Origin: CAYNYI01 sp964401455
Lineage (GTDB): Bacteria; Fibrobacterota; OXYB2-FULL-49-7; CAYNYI01
Assembly (NCBI GenBank): GCA_964401455.1
Contig: CAYNYI010000034.1
Coordinates: 1-27,732 of the forward strand
Length of the DNA: 27,732 nt
Direction: 5' to 3'
Position numbers and translations under genes: made by a program. Shown piece after piece: positions 15,976-25,000 of this stretch; the first letter of the stretch is position 1; each line of letters starts with the position of its first letter. The notes beneath the pieces are model-generated. The model was not told where the DNA came from. It made no database searches and worked only from the letters and a program-made list of their open reading frames with translations.

Positions 15976-16980
15976 ATGAATAAGGTTTCGATCAGTCTTT
16001 CTACATTGTTTTGTCTGCTTTTTATGACCGTGTCTTTCCCCCGGGCCATGATGTCTTTTCTCGAACAGGGAAATGATTATTACAGAAAAGGGAACTATGA
16101 ATCCGCCGCAAAGGCCTACCGCAGGGCTGTTTCAAACAAGGAAAACCCCGCCCTTGCCTGGTATAATCTCGGAAACGCTCTCTATCAGAACGGAAGTCCG
16201 GAAAAGGCGGTTTCCTGTTATAAATCGGCGGTTGTGAATGCTCCGGGTTTTATAAAAGGCTGGCAGAACCTCGGAACACTGTATTATGACCTGGGCGATT
16301 TCGGGGCCTGTATTTCTGTATTGGAGCACCTTCTTATACTGGACAAAGATAATCCGGCGCCGATCCCGGTCCTCGCGGCGGCTTACAAGGAAGCAGAGGG
16401 CTATGGACAGGCTGCCGTTTATATGGAAAAAGCTATCGAGAATAATCCGGAATTCAGCGAAGCTTATCTTATGCTTTATGATATAGCGATAGAATCGGGT
16501 GATAAAAAAGAGGCGTTGGAATGGCTGGAAAAGTATCCGCAGAATAAAAGCAGATGGTACGATGTTAATATTATACGAAGCGGGCTTTACGCCGAAACCG
16601 GAGATACTCTTGCTGCTCTGGGGGTTCTTCGCAGGACAATAAAAAAAGAGCCGGAAAAAGGCCTTGCCTGGAGGGAGCTGGTTTCGCTTCTTCATAGAAC
16701 CGGACGGACATATTCGGCTCTTCTCGAAGCGGAGAGAGCGCTGGAACGCGTCAAAGACCCGATTTCTCTGGTTCTTTATTCAGGCCGTTTAGCTTTTAAG
16801 GCCGCTTACTACAATAAAGCTGAACTTTTTTATAGGGTTGCCTGTGAATACGGGCATGCAGACGGTGTTACGGGTTTAAGTAATCTTTTGCTTTTTTATA
16901 ATCGACATAACGATGAAGGCGGTATTAAGCGAATCGAAAATATTTTAAACTTTTCCAAGAATGGATCAAATAGTGAGTGA
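15976..16980 (+). CDS. TPR-repeat periplasmic protein of the TonB operon
   Basis: A 334-residue protein with a signal peptide (about 1-24) and consecutive tetratricopeptide repeats. Clear units include GNDYYRKGNYESAAKAYRRA, ALAWYNLGNALYQNGSPEKA and GWQNLGTLYYDLGDFGAC, and later helices keep the same spacing. A TPR gene after tonB is a regular feature of TonB2/TtpC loci; the protein is presumed to scaffold the complex in the periplasm. ATG 15976 is preferred to the upstream in-frame start at 15958 because it gives a clean signal peptide and lies one base after the tonB stop. Its 3' end overlaps the DUF2292 gene. Confidence 0.8.
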   Translation: MNKVSISLSTLFCLLFMTVSFPRAMMSFLEQGNDYYRKGNYESAAKAYRRAVSNKENPALAWYNLGNALYQNGSPEKAVSCYKSAVVNAPGFIKGWQNLGTLYYDLGDFGACISVLEHLLILDKDNPAPIPVLAAAYKEAEGYGQAAVYMEKAIENNPEFSEAYLMLYDIAIESGDKKEALEWLEKYPQNKSRWYDVNIIRSGLYAETGDTLAALGVLRRTIKKEPEKGLAWRELVSLLHRTGRTYSALLEAERALERVKDPISLVLYSGRLAFKAAYYNKAELFYRVACEYGHADGVTGLSNLLLFYNRHNDEGGIKRIENILNFSKNGSNSE

Positions 16981-17134
16981 AAATAAAACGTTAAAAACTT
17001 CTTGCATTTCTCATGTCTACCGTGAAATATTCGATTCTGTTGAAAAGATCTCATATGGCGAGGTCATTGTTACAATACATGACAGGAAAGTAGTTCAGAT
17101 AGAAAAAAGGGAAAAGAAACGATTTAGTAAATAA
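16961..17134 (+). CDS. DUF2292 family small protein (YezD-like)
   Basis: A 57-residue protein. The C-terminal half, ISYGEVIVTIHDRKVVQIEK followed by REKKRF, matches the small DUF2292 family: a compact beta-rich domain with the pattern YGxVxVxIxDGKVVQIE. Function is unknown; from memory, B. subtilis YezD is a member. ATG 16961 overlaps the TPR gene by 20 bases in another frame, and GTG 16973 is an alternative start. Neither has a strong ribosome binding site, so translation may depend on coupling to the TPR gene. It is the last gene of the TonB operon. Confidence 0.7.
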   Translation: MDQIVSENKTLKTSCISHVYREIFDSVEKISYGEVIVTIHDRKVVQIEKREKKRFSK

Positions 17135-17140
17135 CAATAA

Positions 17141-17212
17141 TTGAGACGGTACAAGTGCCGGTTACTGTACTACCAGCGCTGGCAGCAAGAGATACCATAG
17201 ATAAAAAAATTA
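17141..17212 (+). promoter_or_regulatory. Structured leader and possible promoter upstream of hmuR
   Basis: A weak promoter is possible (TTGAGA 17141-17146, TACTGT 17163-17168, 16-bp spacer). The region is rich in dyads: GTACAAGT (17149-17156) against ACTGTAC (17164-17170), TGCCGG (17156-17161) against CTGGCA (17179-17184, one G-U pair), and the perfect palindrome CCAGCGCTGG (17173-17182). CCAGCG could also pair with CGACTGG inside the terminator's 5' arm, which would act as an antiterminator. No known riboswitch consensus, including the B12 box, was recognised. Confidence 0.4.
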
Positions 17213-17257
17213 AGCCGACTGGACCACCAGAGGAACTGGAATCCGGTCGGCTTTTTT
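17213..17257 (+). terminator. Intrinsic terminator 13 bases before hmuR, possible attenuator
   Basis: AGCCGACTGGA (17213-17223) pairs with TCCGGTCGGCT (17242-17252) with a single G-U pair and runs into six T's (17252-17257). The loop can form a second small stem (CCAG/CTGG). Only 13 bases separate the T-run from ATG 17271, and they include the ribosome binding site GGAG. It may end the upstream TonB operon, act as a conditional attenuator for hmu, or do both. Confidence 0.8.
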
Positions 17258-17270
17258 ATTTGGAGAAATA

Positions 17271-19331
17271 ATGCATTTGGAAAAATTATTGCAAGTCAGT
17301 TTGTCTTATATCGTGTTAATACTTACTACAACATGGGCGCAGGGTGATTCTGTTTCGGTGGACAAATTGGAAGACATTATTGTCACCGGCGTCAAGTCAG
17401 AAATCAAACGCAGCAATGCCACCGAGTATACAATCGTGCTGGACAGTACGGATATCAAGACGGCCAATGCAGCGCGAGTGGAGGACTTGCTTAAAACAAT
17501 TCCGGGTATTTCCATCATTTCTCCGATGGCGGGAAATCAGGCCGGCATCAATGGTCTCGAAGGCGGCTTCACGAAGGTTCTTATCAACGGTATCCCCGTT
17601 GTCGATGGCGATGGGGCATTTGGCCTTAACCTGGAAAGTATCCCAATAAACGATATCGAACGAATTGAAATTGTGCGTGGAGCGGCATCAGCACTGTATG
17701 GGTCTGACGCCATGGGCGGTGTGATAAACATACTAACCCCCAAAAACCGGGGTACCCGCATCGCCTCGGTAGAACTCCGGCAACGGTACACAAGTAATTT
17801 CATTTCCTCAAAATGGGACCGGCCGGGTTTTAAAGAGTTGGAACCTCGCGATGGCAGCTACGATCACTGGGGAGGCATTCTGAACGGATCTGCCTCGGTT
17901 GAACACAACAATGACAGATTTGGCATGCGAGCCGATGCTGGGTACTTCTTTGACATCGGTGCTATTGATACAATCGAGAAACGCATTTTTGGCGATCGCC
18001 CCTATTACTATCTACCACAGGAGTCCAAAAAAAACATTCGGCTCGATTTCACCACGGACAAGATTTTTTTCGATGCATTGGATATGTCGGCAGCCTGTGC
18101 CGGCAAATCACGGGAATACTCCGCGGCCGAAAACCAGAAACTGACACTGAACGAACAGCGCCTGGATGCCAATCTGCGGCTTGCGCATGTTTTTACCGAT
18201 GTCGCCTCAATGAAAGCATTTGTCAGTGCACAGAAATTTCAAAATGAGAGGACTCGCTATAATTATGACAACAAAGTGGTTGCAGAAAAGGAATTTCTTG
18301 ATTTCCCAAAGGTAGAATCGGAGGTATTGTCCACGGTTCGAGCAGGAAGATTCAATGAGATAACTGTAGGAATCAATGGCGTATACGAAGCGGCCGAAGC
18401 CGTCTATATCAAAGGGGGCCACAAATCTGTAACCAGCCTGGCTCCTTTTATGCAGGATGTCATCAACTTTTCCGATCGGGTTCTGTTGACGCCGGGTATT
18501 CGTTACACTTGGGATAGCAGGTTTGGCGGCGAGGCGACACCAAGCTTGAGCTGTCGTCTAAATCTTCTGCCGGAGTTTTTTTTCCGGTTAGCAGCAGCGG
18601 GTGGATACCGATCACCCGATTTGAAACAGGTCTATCGCGATGAGTGGGTACATACAGGAGGTATCTTTGTGTTGTCGGGAAATCCAGGCCTGGAACCTGA
18701 ACGTTCATGGAGTATCAATGGCGGCACCGGTGGTACGGTTATGAAAGAGTTCTCCTGGGAAATAAACACCCATGCTACCAGACTGGTCGATCAGATAACT
18801 ACACGGGAAACCAGCACCGACAGCGGGACGACGTCCAGTGGTGAGCATTTTGACGCCGTACGGCAGTATGTAAACAATGATTCGGCCTACACGATTGGCA
18901 CGGATATTTCACTCAACTACACCATTCCAAACAAGCTCCGCCTGAAGGCGGCCTATTCTCTGCTAAACTCAAGATTCTGGGACGAAGAAGGTGTCCTTAA
19001 AGAATCTGAATTGTATTCCCCTCATACGGTAAAAGCTTCGTTATACTATCAGCCGGTGTTTCTCAGCGATTACAAGCCGGCTCTCATGGGGGATATTGTC
19101 TGGCAGAGTTCTCAGCGTTACGAATCAACAGCAAGCGGCGAGTTGCCGGCCTATGTCGATATCAACGTGGCACTTGAATTGCCTGTCGGTCCATTGGGAA
19201 AGCTTACCCTGGGCGTAAAAAACCTGCTTGATAACGCCTTTGAAGAGTGGAACCAGGCAATCGGCAGGACAATGTTCACTGAACTGAAAGTGTCGATTAC
19301 AGATATAACAAATCCTTTTAACAAACAATAA
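17271..19331 (+). CDS. hmuR: HmuR-like TonB-dependent heme receptor
   Basis: A 686-residue outer-membrane receptor with a signal peptide (about 1-24), TonB-box-like DIIVTGVKSE (36-45), a plug with GINGLEGGFTKVLINGIPV and IEIVRGAASALYGSDAMGG, and a barrel. The barrel has a YRSP motif (about 446-449) and NPGLEPE (about 471-477), equivalents of the FRAP and NPNL boxes of heme/hemoglobin receptors. The HmuY-type lipoprotein and HmuS homologue downstream support heme as cargo. The last barrel strand is followed by a polar tail ending NPFNKQ rather than the usual terminal aromatic residue. The start has GGAG five bases ahead. Confidence 0.85.
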   Translation: MHLEKLLQVSLSYIVLILTTTWAQGDSVSVDKLEDIIVTGVKSEIKRSNATEYTIVLDSTDIKTANAARVEDLLKTIPGISIISPMAGNQAGINGLEGGFTKVLINGIPVVDGDGAFGLNLESIPINDIERIEIVRGAASALYGSDAMGGVINILTPKNRGTRIASVELRQRYTSNFISSKWDRPGFKELEPRDGSYDHWGGILNGSASVEHNNDRFGMRADAGYFFDIGAIDTIEKRIFGDRPYYYLPQESKKNIRLDFTTDKIFFDALDMSAACAGKSREYSAAENQKLTLNEQRLDANLRLAHVFTDVASMKAFVSAQKFQNERTRYNYDNKVVAEKEFLDFPKVESEVLSTVRAGRFNEITVGINGVYEAAEAVYIKGGHKSVTSLAPFMQDVINFSDRVLLTPGIRYTWDSRFGGEATPSLSCRLNLLPEFFFRLAAAGGYRSPDLKQVYRDEWVHTGGIFVLSGNPGLEPERSWSINGGTGGTVMKEFSWEINTHATRLVDQITTRETSTDSGTTSSGEHFDAVRQYVNNDSAYTIGTDISLNYTIPNKLRLKAAYSLLNSRFWDEEGVLKESELYSPHTVKASLYYQPVFLSDYKPALMGDIVWQSSQRYESTASGELPAYVDINVALELPVGPLGKLTLGVKNLLDNAFEEWNQAIGRTMFTELKVSITDITNPFNKQ

Positions 19332-19347
19332 TCCATAAGGAGGATGT

Positions 19348-20352
19348 ATGCGTACGTTTCATGTAATAGCGGGTTTCTTTTCAGCACTGATTTTGATGGC
19401 TGGATGCAATTCAGTAACCGGGCCGAAGGATGGAGGCAATGACCCGGTTGTGGAATACCGGATCGACACTGCCAATGTCGATTACAAGGGAGACAACAAT
19501 GTCGTGTTTTTCGATTTTTCAACGGGAACAAAAACAGTTATCGCCCACGACACCTGGCATATTGCCTTCGATGCCGACCTGCACGTAATTGCCAACTCCG
19601 GCAACTATGGCTCCGATGTAGCCGTGTGCGCCACTGGCGAGACTGATTTCGGCGCCGATTACACATCATGGTTCTCGGATACGAGTAAATCATTCACACG
19701 TATCGATACCAATGCCAATGTTCTTGGGCAAAACTGGATGGATCTTTCCAGTATGCCGCCATCCTATACAGAGGAGGTTTACCTGCTGAAAACCAAAGGT
19801 GCAAGCCATTACAAGGTGCAGCTTACCGGAGCCGGAATGGGTGGATCGGTAACAATGAAAATCGGCGCCCCCGAAGTTTCCTCGGCCGATGAAAAGACTT
19901 TTACCCATAACAGCGACTATGAATACACCTATATCGATTGCGAAAGCAAGCAGGCGATTAAAGTAGCTCCTGCAAAAGACGCATGGGATATTCGCTTTGG
20001 CCGCACGGAATTTGCCATGGGAACCCGTACCGGCGGGCGCAGCACGATTGCGATAAACTGTGCGGGAGGTGTAGAAGCCGCTGCTGTCGAGGGGAATGAC
20101 ATCGATGAAGTATCCGGGATAAGCGGACTTTCTTTCTCAGGCGACATGCTGACAATTGGTAACGGGTGGTACGACTTTGATCACGATACCAAAACCTACA
20201 GTGTGGTACAAAACACCTATGTAGTCAAAACCACCGAAGGGAATTACGCAAAATTTCAGCTCGCAACGTTCGATGGCCCCGGAGGAGAGAGTTTCTACTG
20301 TTTCTTCGAATATCTCTATCAGGCTGATGGTGCAGCAGAATTTGCCAGATAA
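19348..20352 (+). CDS. hmuY: HmuY-like heme-binding lipoprotein with two tandem modules
   Basis: A 334-residue lipoprotein: the lipobox LMAGC places the lipidated Cys at 20. Two copies of an HmuY-like module follow. Module A (about 48-175) has VVFFDFSTG, DTWHIAFD and VYLLKTKGASHYKVQL. Module B (about 190-330) repeats the order with DAWDIRFG and TYVVKTTEGNYAKFQL, then FEYLYQ. The matching motifs are 143-146 residues apart. P. gingivalis HmuY is a single module of about 216 residues that binds heme and hands it to HmuR. The present protein could hold two hemes or mimic a dimer. An AAGGAGG site precedes ATG 19348, and a strong terminator follows the stop. Confidence 0.8.
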   Translation: MRTFHVIAGFFSALILMAGCNSVTGPKDGGNDPVVEYRIDTANVDYKGDNNVVFFDFSTGTKTVIAHDTWHIAFDADLHVIANSGNYGSDVAVCATGETDFGADYTSWFSDTSKSFTRIDTNANVLGQNWMDLSSMPPSYTEEVYLLKTKGASHYKVQLTGAGMGGSVTMKIGAPEVSSADEKTFTHNSDYEYTYIDCESKQAIKVAPAKDAWDIRFGRTEFAMGTRTGGRSTIAINCAGGVEAAAVEGNDIDEVSGISGLSFSGDMLTIGNGWYDFDHDTKTYSVVQNTYVVKTTEGNYAKFQLATFDGPGGESFYCFFEYLYQADGAAEFAR

Positions 20353-20367
20353 TTGTTGCTGTAAGTA

Positions 20368-20397
20368 AACAGCCGGAGCATTGCTCCGGCTGTTTTT
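20368..20397 (+). terminator. Strong intrinsic terminator between hmuY and hmuT
   Basis: A perfect 12-bp stem (AACAGCCGGAGC 20368-20379 with GCTCCGGCTGTT 20383-20394), a 3-base loop and a run of five T's (20393-20397). It lies 16 bases after the hmuY stop and 33 bases before hmuT, within an otherwise continuous operon. Partial read-through would make hmuR and hmuY transcripts more abundant than those for the inner-membrane genes. No clear promoter was seen between it and hmuT. Confidence 0.9.
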
Positions 20398-20429
20398 GGA
20401 GTAAGATAAAAAGGGTTAAAGGAGGCTGT

Positions 20430-21116
20430 ATGAATATCCTGTTTTTCGCGCTTTCTTTTTTTGGGCTCATCACCGCGATTGCAACGGTATCTCTTGTGGA
20501 ATCATCCATAAAGGCGATTATTTTTTCAGTTGCCCAGGCCCTGCCGGTGTTGATTGCACTCCCGATTGTTATGCACACGCCTTTGCCGGCCCTGCTTGCG
20601 ATACCACGCAATCCAGGCATACTCACAAACCTGGCGCTGGTTGTTTTAATAGAGAATCTGCTCTCCCTTTTCATGACCCTTGCGGCATTGCGTGTGCATG
20701 CCGGGCTCGATAGAGTACGCGCAGGTTTTGCGTTCTATCTGCCATCACTTTCGGCAGCGGCGGGAATGGTCCTCGTTATGGCTGCAGGTATGAATAAAAG
20801 TACCGGCCTGTCATACCCGCTTCTGGGTTTCTTGACCTTTGCCGGTTTTGCAGCGGTTGTATTTGTGATGGCAAGGCTTGCACGCATTGGCATCAAGGTC
20901 TGGAACGCACGACTCGAGCTAAAAGCATTGCTGAGCTTTCTTGCGGTTCTCATTTGCTCAACTATCCCCCTGCTGGGTAAGCCTGTACACATTGCAGGAA
21001 CACCCGTGCATATCTCTCTTATCGATCTTTGCATATTGGCTATTGTTCTTATATCAGGAATTACCCTGGGCGTTGCATTGCATTGTGTCCGGGGCATACT
21101 AAGGAAGAAAGCATGA
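20430..21116 (+). CDS. hmuT: HmuT-like inner-membrane protein
   Basis: A 228-residue polytopic membrane protein with about six or seven hydrophobic segments spread from residue 4 to 220 and no recognised catalytic motif. Identification is by position: it sits between HmuRY and an ExbB-like/DUF2149 pair, like the membrane protein of the hmuYRSTUV locus in Porphyromonas and Bacteroides. Its job is unknown; a partner or permease for the ExbB-like complex or HmuS is plausible. A strong AAAGGAGG site precedes ATG 20430. The stop overlaps the next start (ATGA). Confidence 0.55.
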   Translation: MNILFFALSFFGLITAIATVSLVESSIKAIIFSVAQALPVLIALPIVMHTPLPALLAIPRNPGILTNLALVVLIENLLSLFMTLAALRVHAGLDRVRAGFAFYLPSLSAAAGMVLVMAAGMNKSTGLSYPLLGFLTFAGFAAVVFVMARLARIGIKVWNARLELKALLSFLAVLICSTIPLLGKPVHIAGTPVHISLIDLCILAIVLISGITLGVALHCVRGILRKKA

Positions 21117-21706
21117 ATACACTTAATACCGTCTTGTTCTTTTTGTCCAGCGCTATGCTCTTGCCGGTCATCGTTCTGCTCTTGTTGCTCTTTGTGCGCA
21201 GCCTCCTTCTGATTGGCGGTTTCTTCGCCATTGCTGCGGTGAGGATAAAAATCCGTGCTGCCGCCGGGTCAGTACTCTCCAGAACCCAGGGAAACCCACC
21301 CGATCCGGAGAGCATTCGAAAAGCCTTTTTCGGAACAAGCATGTTTGTTACCTACGTACACAAGCTTCTTGCATGCGGCAAAAGCAGCACCGGGCTCGAA
21401 CACCTCATAACAGAATTTGAACTCAAGGCTGCGGCCTACTGTGAAAAAAGTAAGCTTATCATGCGTGTCGGTCCCATGCTCGGGCTCATGGGGACACTTA
21501 TTCCCATGGGACCCGCGCTTGCAGGTTTGGCATCGGGGGAACTGGGAATGATGGCGCAGAACATGCAAATTGCCTTTGCGACAACTGTTATCGGGGTTTT
21601 CTGTGGCGCCATTGGTTTTGTCCTCAATACTATTCACCGCCGCTGGTATGCCGAAGAGCTTGCTGACCTTGTGTTTATTGAGGAGGTGCTGGCACATGAA
21701 GAGTAA
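21113..21706 (+). CDS. hmuU: HmuU-like MotA/TolQ/ExbB family protein
   Basis: A 197-residue ExbB/TolQ-family protein. A hydrophobic N-terminal segment (about 6-48) is followed by two channel-type helices with GPMLGLMGTLIPMGPAL and MQIAFATTVIGVFCGAIGFV, which match the family's conserved helices. It is distinct from the ExbB and TtpC encoded upstream and has its own partner, the DUF2149 protein that follows. Together they look like a dedicated proton-driven module for heme processing. ATG 21113 is chosen over 21029 because it has AAGGAAG ahead and forms a 4-base overlap with hmuT. Confidence 0.8.
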   Translation: MNTLNTVLFFLSSAMLLPVIVLLLLLFVRSLLLIGGFFAIAAVRIKIRAAAGSVLSRTQGNPPDPESIRKAFFGTSMFVTYVHKLLACGKSSTGLEHLITEFELKAAAYCEKSKLIMRVGPMLGLMGTLIPMGPALAGLASGELGMMAQNMQIAFATTVIGVFCGAIGFVLNTIHRRWYAEELADLVFIEEVLAHEE

Positions 21707-22037
21707 ACGCAGCAACGCAATCAGTTTTCTTAACGAGGATAACGGTGACGACCCCATGAGCAGTCTTGCCAACCTTTTTGATGTGTCTATGGTTTTCGCC
21801 GTGGCACTGATGGTGGCCATGGTGAGTTTTATGAAAATGTCAGAGATGTTAACACAGAACGATGTAACGATTGTGAAGAATCCTGGCAGGAAAAACATGG
21901 AAATTATTAAAAAGGACGGGAAAAAGATAGAGAAATACAAAGCCTCCGAGGTTACCAGCCAGGGAGAGGGAGAGGGAAGAAAAGTCGGAACGGCTTATGA
22001 GCTGGAGGATGGCGCCGTTATTTACATCCCGGAATAA
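21696..22037 (+). CDS. hmuV: HmuV-like DUF2149 protein (ExbD-like partner)
   Basis: A 113-residue protein. DDPMSSLANLFDVSMVFAVA followed by a hydrophobic MVAMV stretch is the DUF2149 signature: an acidic residue at the entrance of one membrane helix, as in ExbD. The remainder is a periplasmic domain rich in Lys and Glu. DUF2149 proteins accompany ExbB-like HmuU in hmu loci. It overlaps hmuU by 11 bases and has GGAGG nine bases before ATG 21696. The 62 bases after it (to 22099) hold only the ribosome binding site of hmuS. Confidence 0.8.
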   Translation: MKSKRSNAISFLNEDNGDDPMSSLANLFDVSMVFAVALMVAMVSFMKMSEMLTQNDVTIVKNPGRKNMEIIKKDGKKIEKYKASEVTSQGEGEGRKVGTAYELEDGAVIYIPE

Positions 22038-22099
22038 AGGCACCTGCATGATTTTCAGCCCGTACGTCATGGTGAAAGTTTATAAACAGGGAGTAATTG

Positions 22100-25000
22100 A
22101 TGAAACGAATAATAATAGCCACTGCATGTGTACTTCTGGTAGTTATCGCTGCGCACATCTCATGGCAGGCCATACGGCCAACCAGAGTCGCTTTTGTTAA
22201 TTTTCGGGACTGGCAGGTCGCAGAATATATGGACGCGTCACCAAGCCGGTTTATAGCAATTGAACGACTGGATATCAGAGATGGGGCTGACCCGGATTTC
22301 AACCGGTATGATATGACCGTTGTTTTCGGCATGGGGTTCAAATTGACTCCGGAGCAAAAAGATGCAGTGAAAGCGGCTATGCAAAAGGGACGGTCATTTT
22401 ATGTCCATGCTTCTTCATCGCCTGACAGCGACTTGACCAATCTCAGGGGAGAACAGCTCTCACGAGTCCGGAAATATCTTTCAAATGGCGGCCCTGAGAA
22501 CATCCAGGCTTTTCTCGCTTACTGCCGTAAAGAAATACATAACAGGAGTCTTTTCTCTCCTGTTCCGGCCGAGCCGGTTGAAATGCCCGATACCTACTAC
22601 TTCGATCCTGAAACAAAAGATATCTTTACCGATTTCGGCGTCTATGATTCTGTCTCACGGGCCCAGGGCCACTCTAAGCAGGGCTCCCCCAGGGTCCTGC
22701 TTCTGACCTCAAATGTAAGCCCGCAAAACAAAGCAACCGCAGAGCCGTTTCTTGCGGTTATGCGGGCTCTCAGAAAACGGGGCTTGAATGTTTATGGCGC
22801 AAGCGGGTTCAGAAGCCGGCTTGAAAAAATCAACGAAGTTAACCCGGACTGTGTTTTGTTGTTCGCCCATGGCAGACTTGCCCCTGGCAGGGCAGACTCG
22901 GCTATCGCAATTCTAAAAAAGCACAATGTGCCGGTGTTTACACCGCTTGTCGTGCATGAACCAATTGCGGAGTGGGAGGTGAATCAGCAGGGAATGCAGG
23001 GAGGCATGCTTGGACAAAGCATTGTTGTTCCCGAAATTGACGGCGGAGTGAATCCCTTTGTGATTGGAGGTCTTCGTCCGAACAAAGACGGCTACCAGGT
23101 ATTCGCACCAATACCGCAGCGGGTTGAGCGTCTGGCTGCAATGGTAAAAGGGTATGTATCTCTACAAACAAAACCAAACGCGGAAAAGAAAATCGCAATC
23201 GTGTACCTCAAGGGACCGGGAAAAAATGCCCTTGTTGCTCAAGGACTCGAAGTAATACCGTCGCTGCTCAATACACTACGACATCTTAAACGGCAGGGGT
23301 ATGATACCGGCACACTCCCCGATACCCCGGATGCCCTCGCCGCACGTATTGACAGTCTCGGCCCGGTTCTCGGCACATATGCCAAAGGGGCGCAGGAAGC
23401 GTTTGTTTCCAACACGGCCGTAACGCGTGTCGATGCCGATACCCTTGCGCAATGGATGGGTAGGGCCCTTCGTCAGGAACTTGTGGATTCTGTTTCTGCA
23501 AAGTACGGACCTGCACCTGGCGGCTATCTTAATGGATACGATTCACTTCAGGGAGCGTTTCTTGCGTTGCCCTCCCTGCGCTTTGGCAATGTTCTGCTTC
23601 TTCCACAGCTCATGCCCGCACTGGGAGATGATGAATTCGCCCTTGTGCACGGAACAAAAATGCCGCCCCCCTATCCATACATCGCCACGTACCTTTTCGC
23701 GCGATACGGATTCGGGGCTGACGCGCTCATCCATTTCGGGACCCACGGCAGCCTCGAATTCAGCCCCTGGAAACAATCCGCTCTCTCTTCATTGGACTGG
23801 CCCGATGTGCTGGTTGGCGACCGCCCACACTTTTATCTGTATACGATCAACAATATCGGCGAGGCACTAATCGCCAAGCGGCGCTCCTATGCAGATCTGG
23901 TATCATACATCACCCCGCCGTTTCGACAGGGTGATTTGTATGGCCCCTTCGCCGAATTGCATCGTCTGGTACATCAGGCCATGAATACCCCGGACCAGAC
24001 CGTCAACGCCTCGTATATGGAGCATATACGAAAAAAATCCCTGGAAATAGGACTGGATAAAGACCTGGCAATTCCCGCCCTGGAAAAACCACCCCTGTCG
24101 GATACGCTGTTTGACAAGATACACCGCTATATACACGCTATTGAAGCAGAGAAGATCACTGAAGGTCTGTACACCATCGGTATACCATACACCTCCGGGC
24201 AGGTCAGCCGTACAATTGCCCAGATGTTTATCGATCCCCTGGCCGGAAGCATGGCGGAATTGGCCCTTTTAGAGAGTGCGACCAGCCGTCGAGACATCGA
24301 TGACCCGCATTATTTCGAAGAACACTTCCGAGAGCCTGCACTCAAAAGTATCAATTTGATTGTGCAGGGGAAAAATGATCCGTTGATTTCAAGAAATGTC
24401 ATTGCCGAATACGACATTTTGAAAAAACTACATGGCTCTGAGCAGCCCGATAATATCATGGAAATAATGATGTCGATGATGGACGATGATGGTGGTTCGA
24501 CAAACTCCTTCGGTACTCTTTCTCAAGACTCTCTCCTGAATTGTCTCGGAACGATCTCGGCAGACCAGGAATGCAGGAAGTGGTTTCTGAAGCTTCGGGA
24601 CGAGGATATGTTTAAAAAAACCGCAAGTATGCTGGACAGTCATACCTATGAAAAAGTAAAAAAACTCTCAAAGGCAATTCCCGCGATGCGGACCGGGCTG
24701 GAGCAGTTTGACAAACCCTGTGTGCGAGAGGTTATCGAGCACATGGCCGCTACCGGTGAGAATAAAGGCATCTTCGAAATACTAAGAAGTGATTCCGTGC
24801 TTGCACTGGCCCAAAAAAAGCGTCTCGACCATTATGCCGCACTCCGGTCGGCTTTTTCAAAGCCGGAAAGAATTAGAATACTTGCTGCCTGCATAAAAAC
24901 AGATCCAATCAATCAGAAGCTCTCTGAAATCGCCCCCGATACGATACGTTTCTGGCAACAAACGATTGCCACCGCTCTTTCGTTGCCACCTGCATTCTGG

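Noticed and set aside
17012..17020. CATGTCTA match to the palindrome at 9033-9040
   Set aside because: It lies inside the DUF2292 coding region, lacks the dyad arms, and is short enough to be chance.
17135..17270. Cobalamin riboswitch ahead of the receptor and CobN-like genes
   Set aside because: No B12 box or other conserved cobalamin-riboswitch segments were found in the leader.
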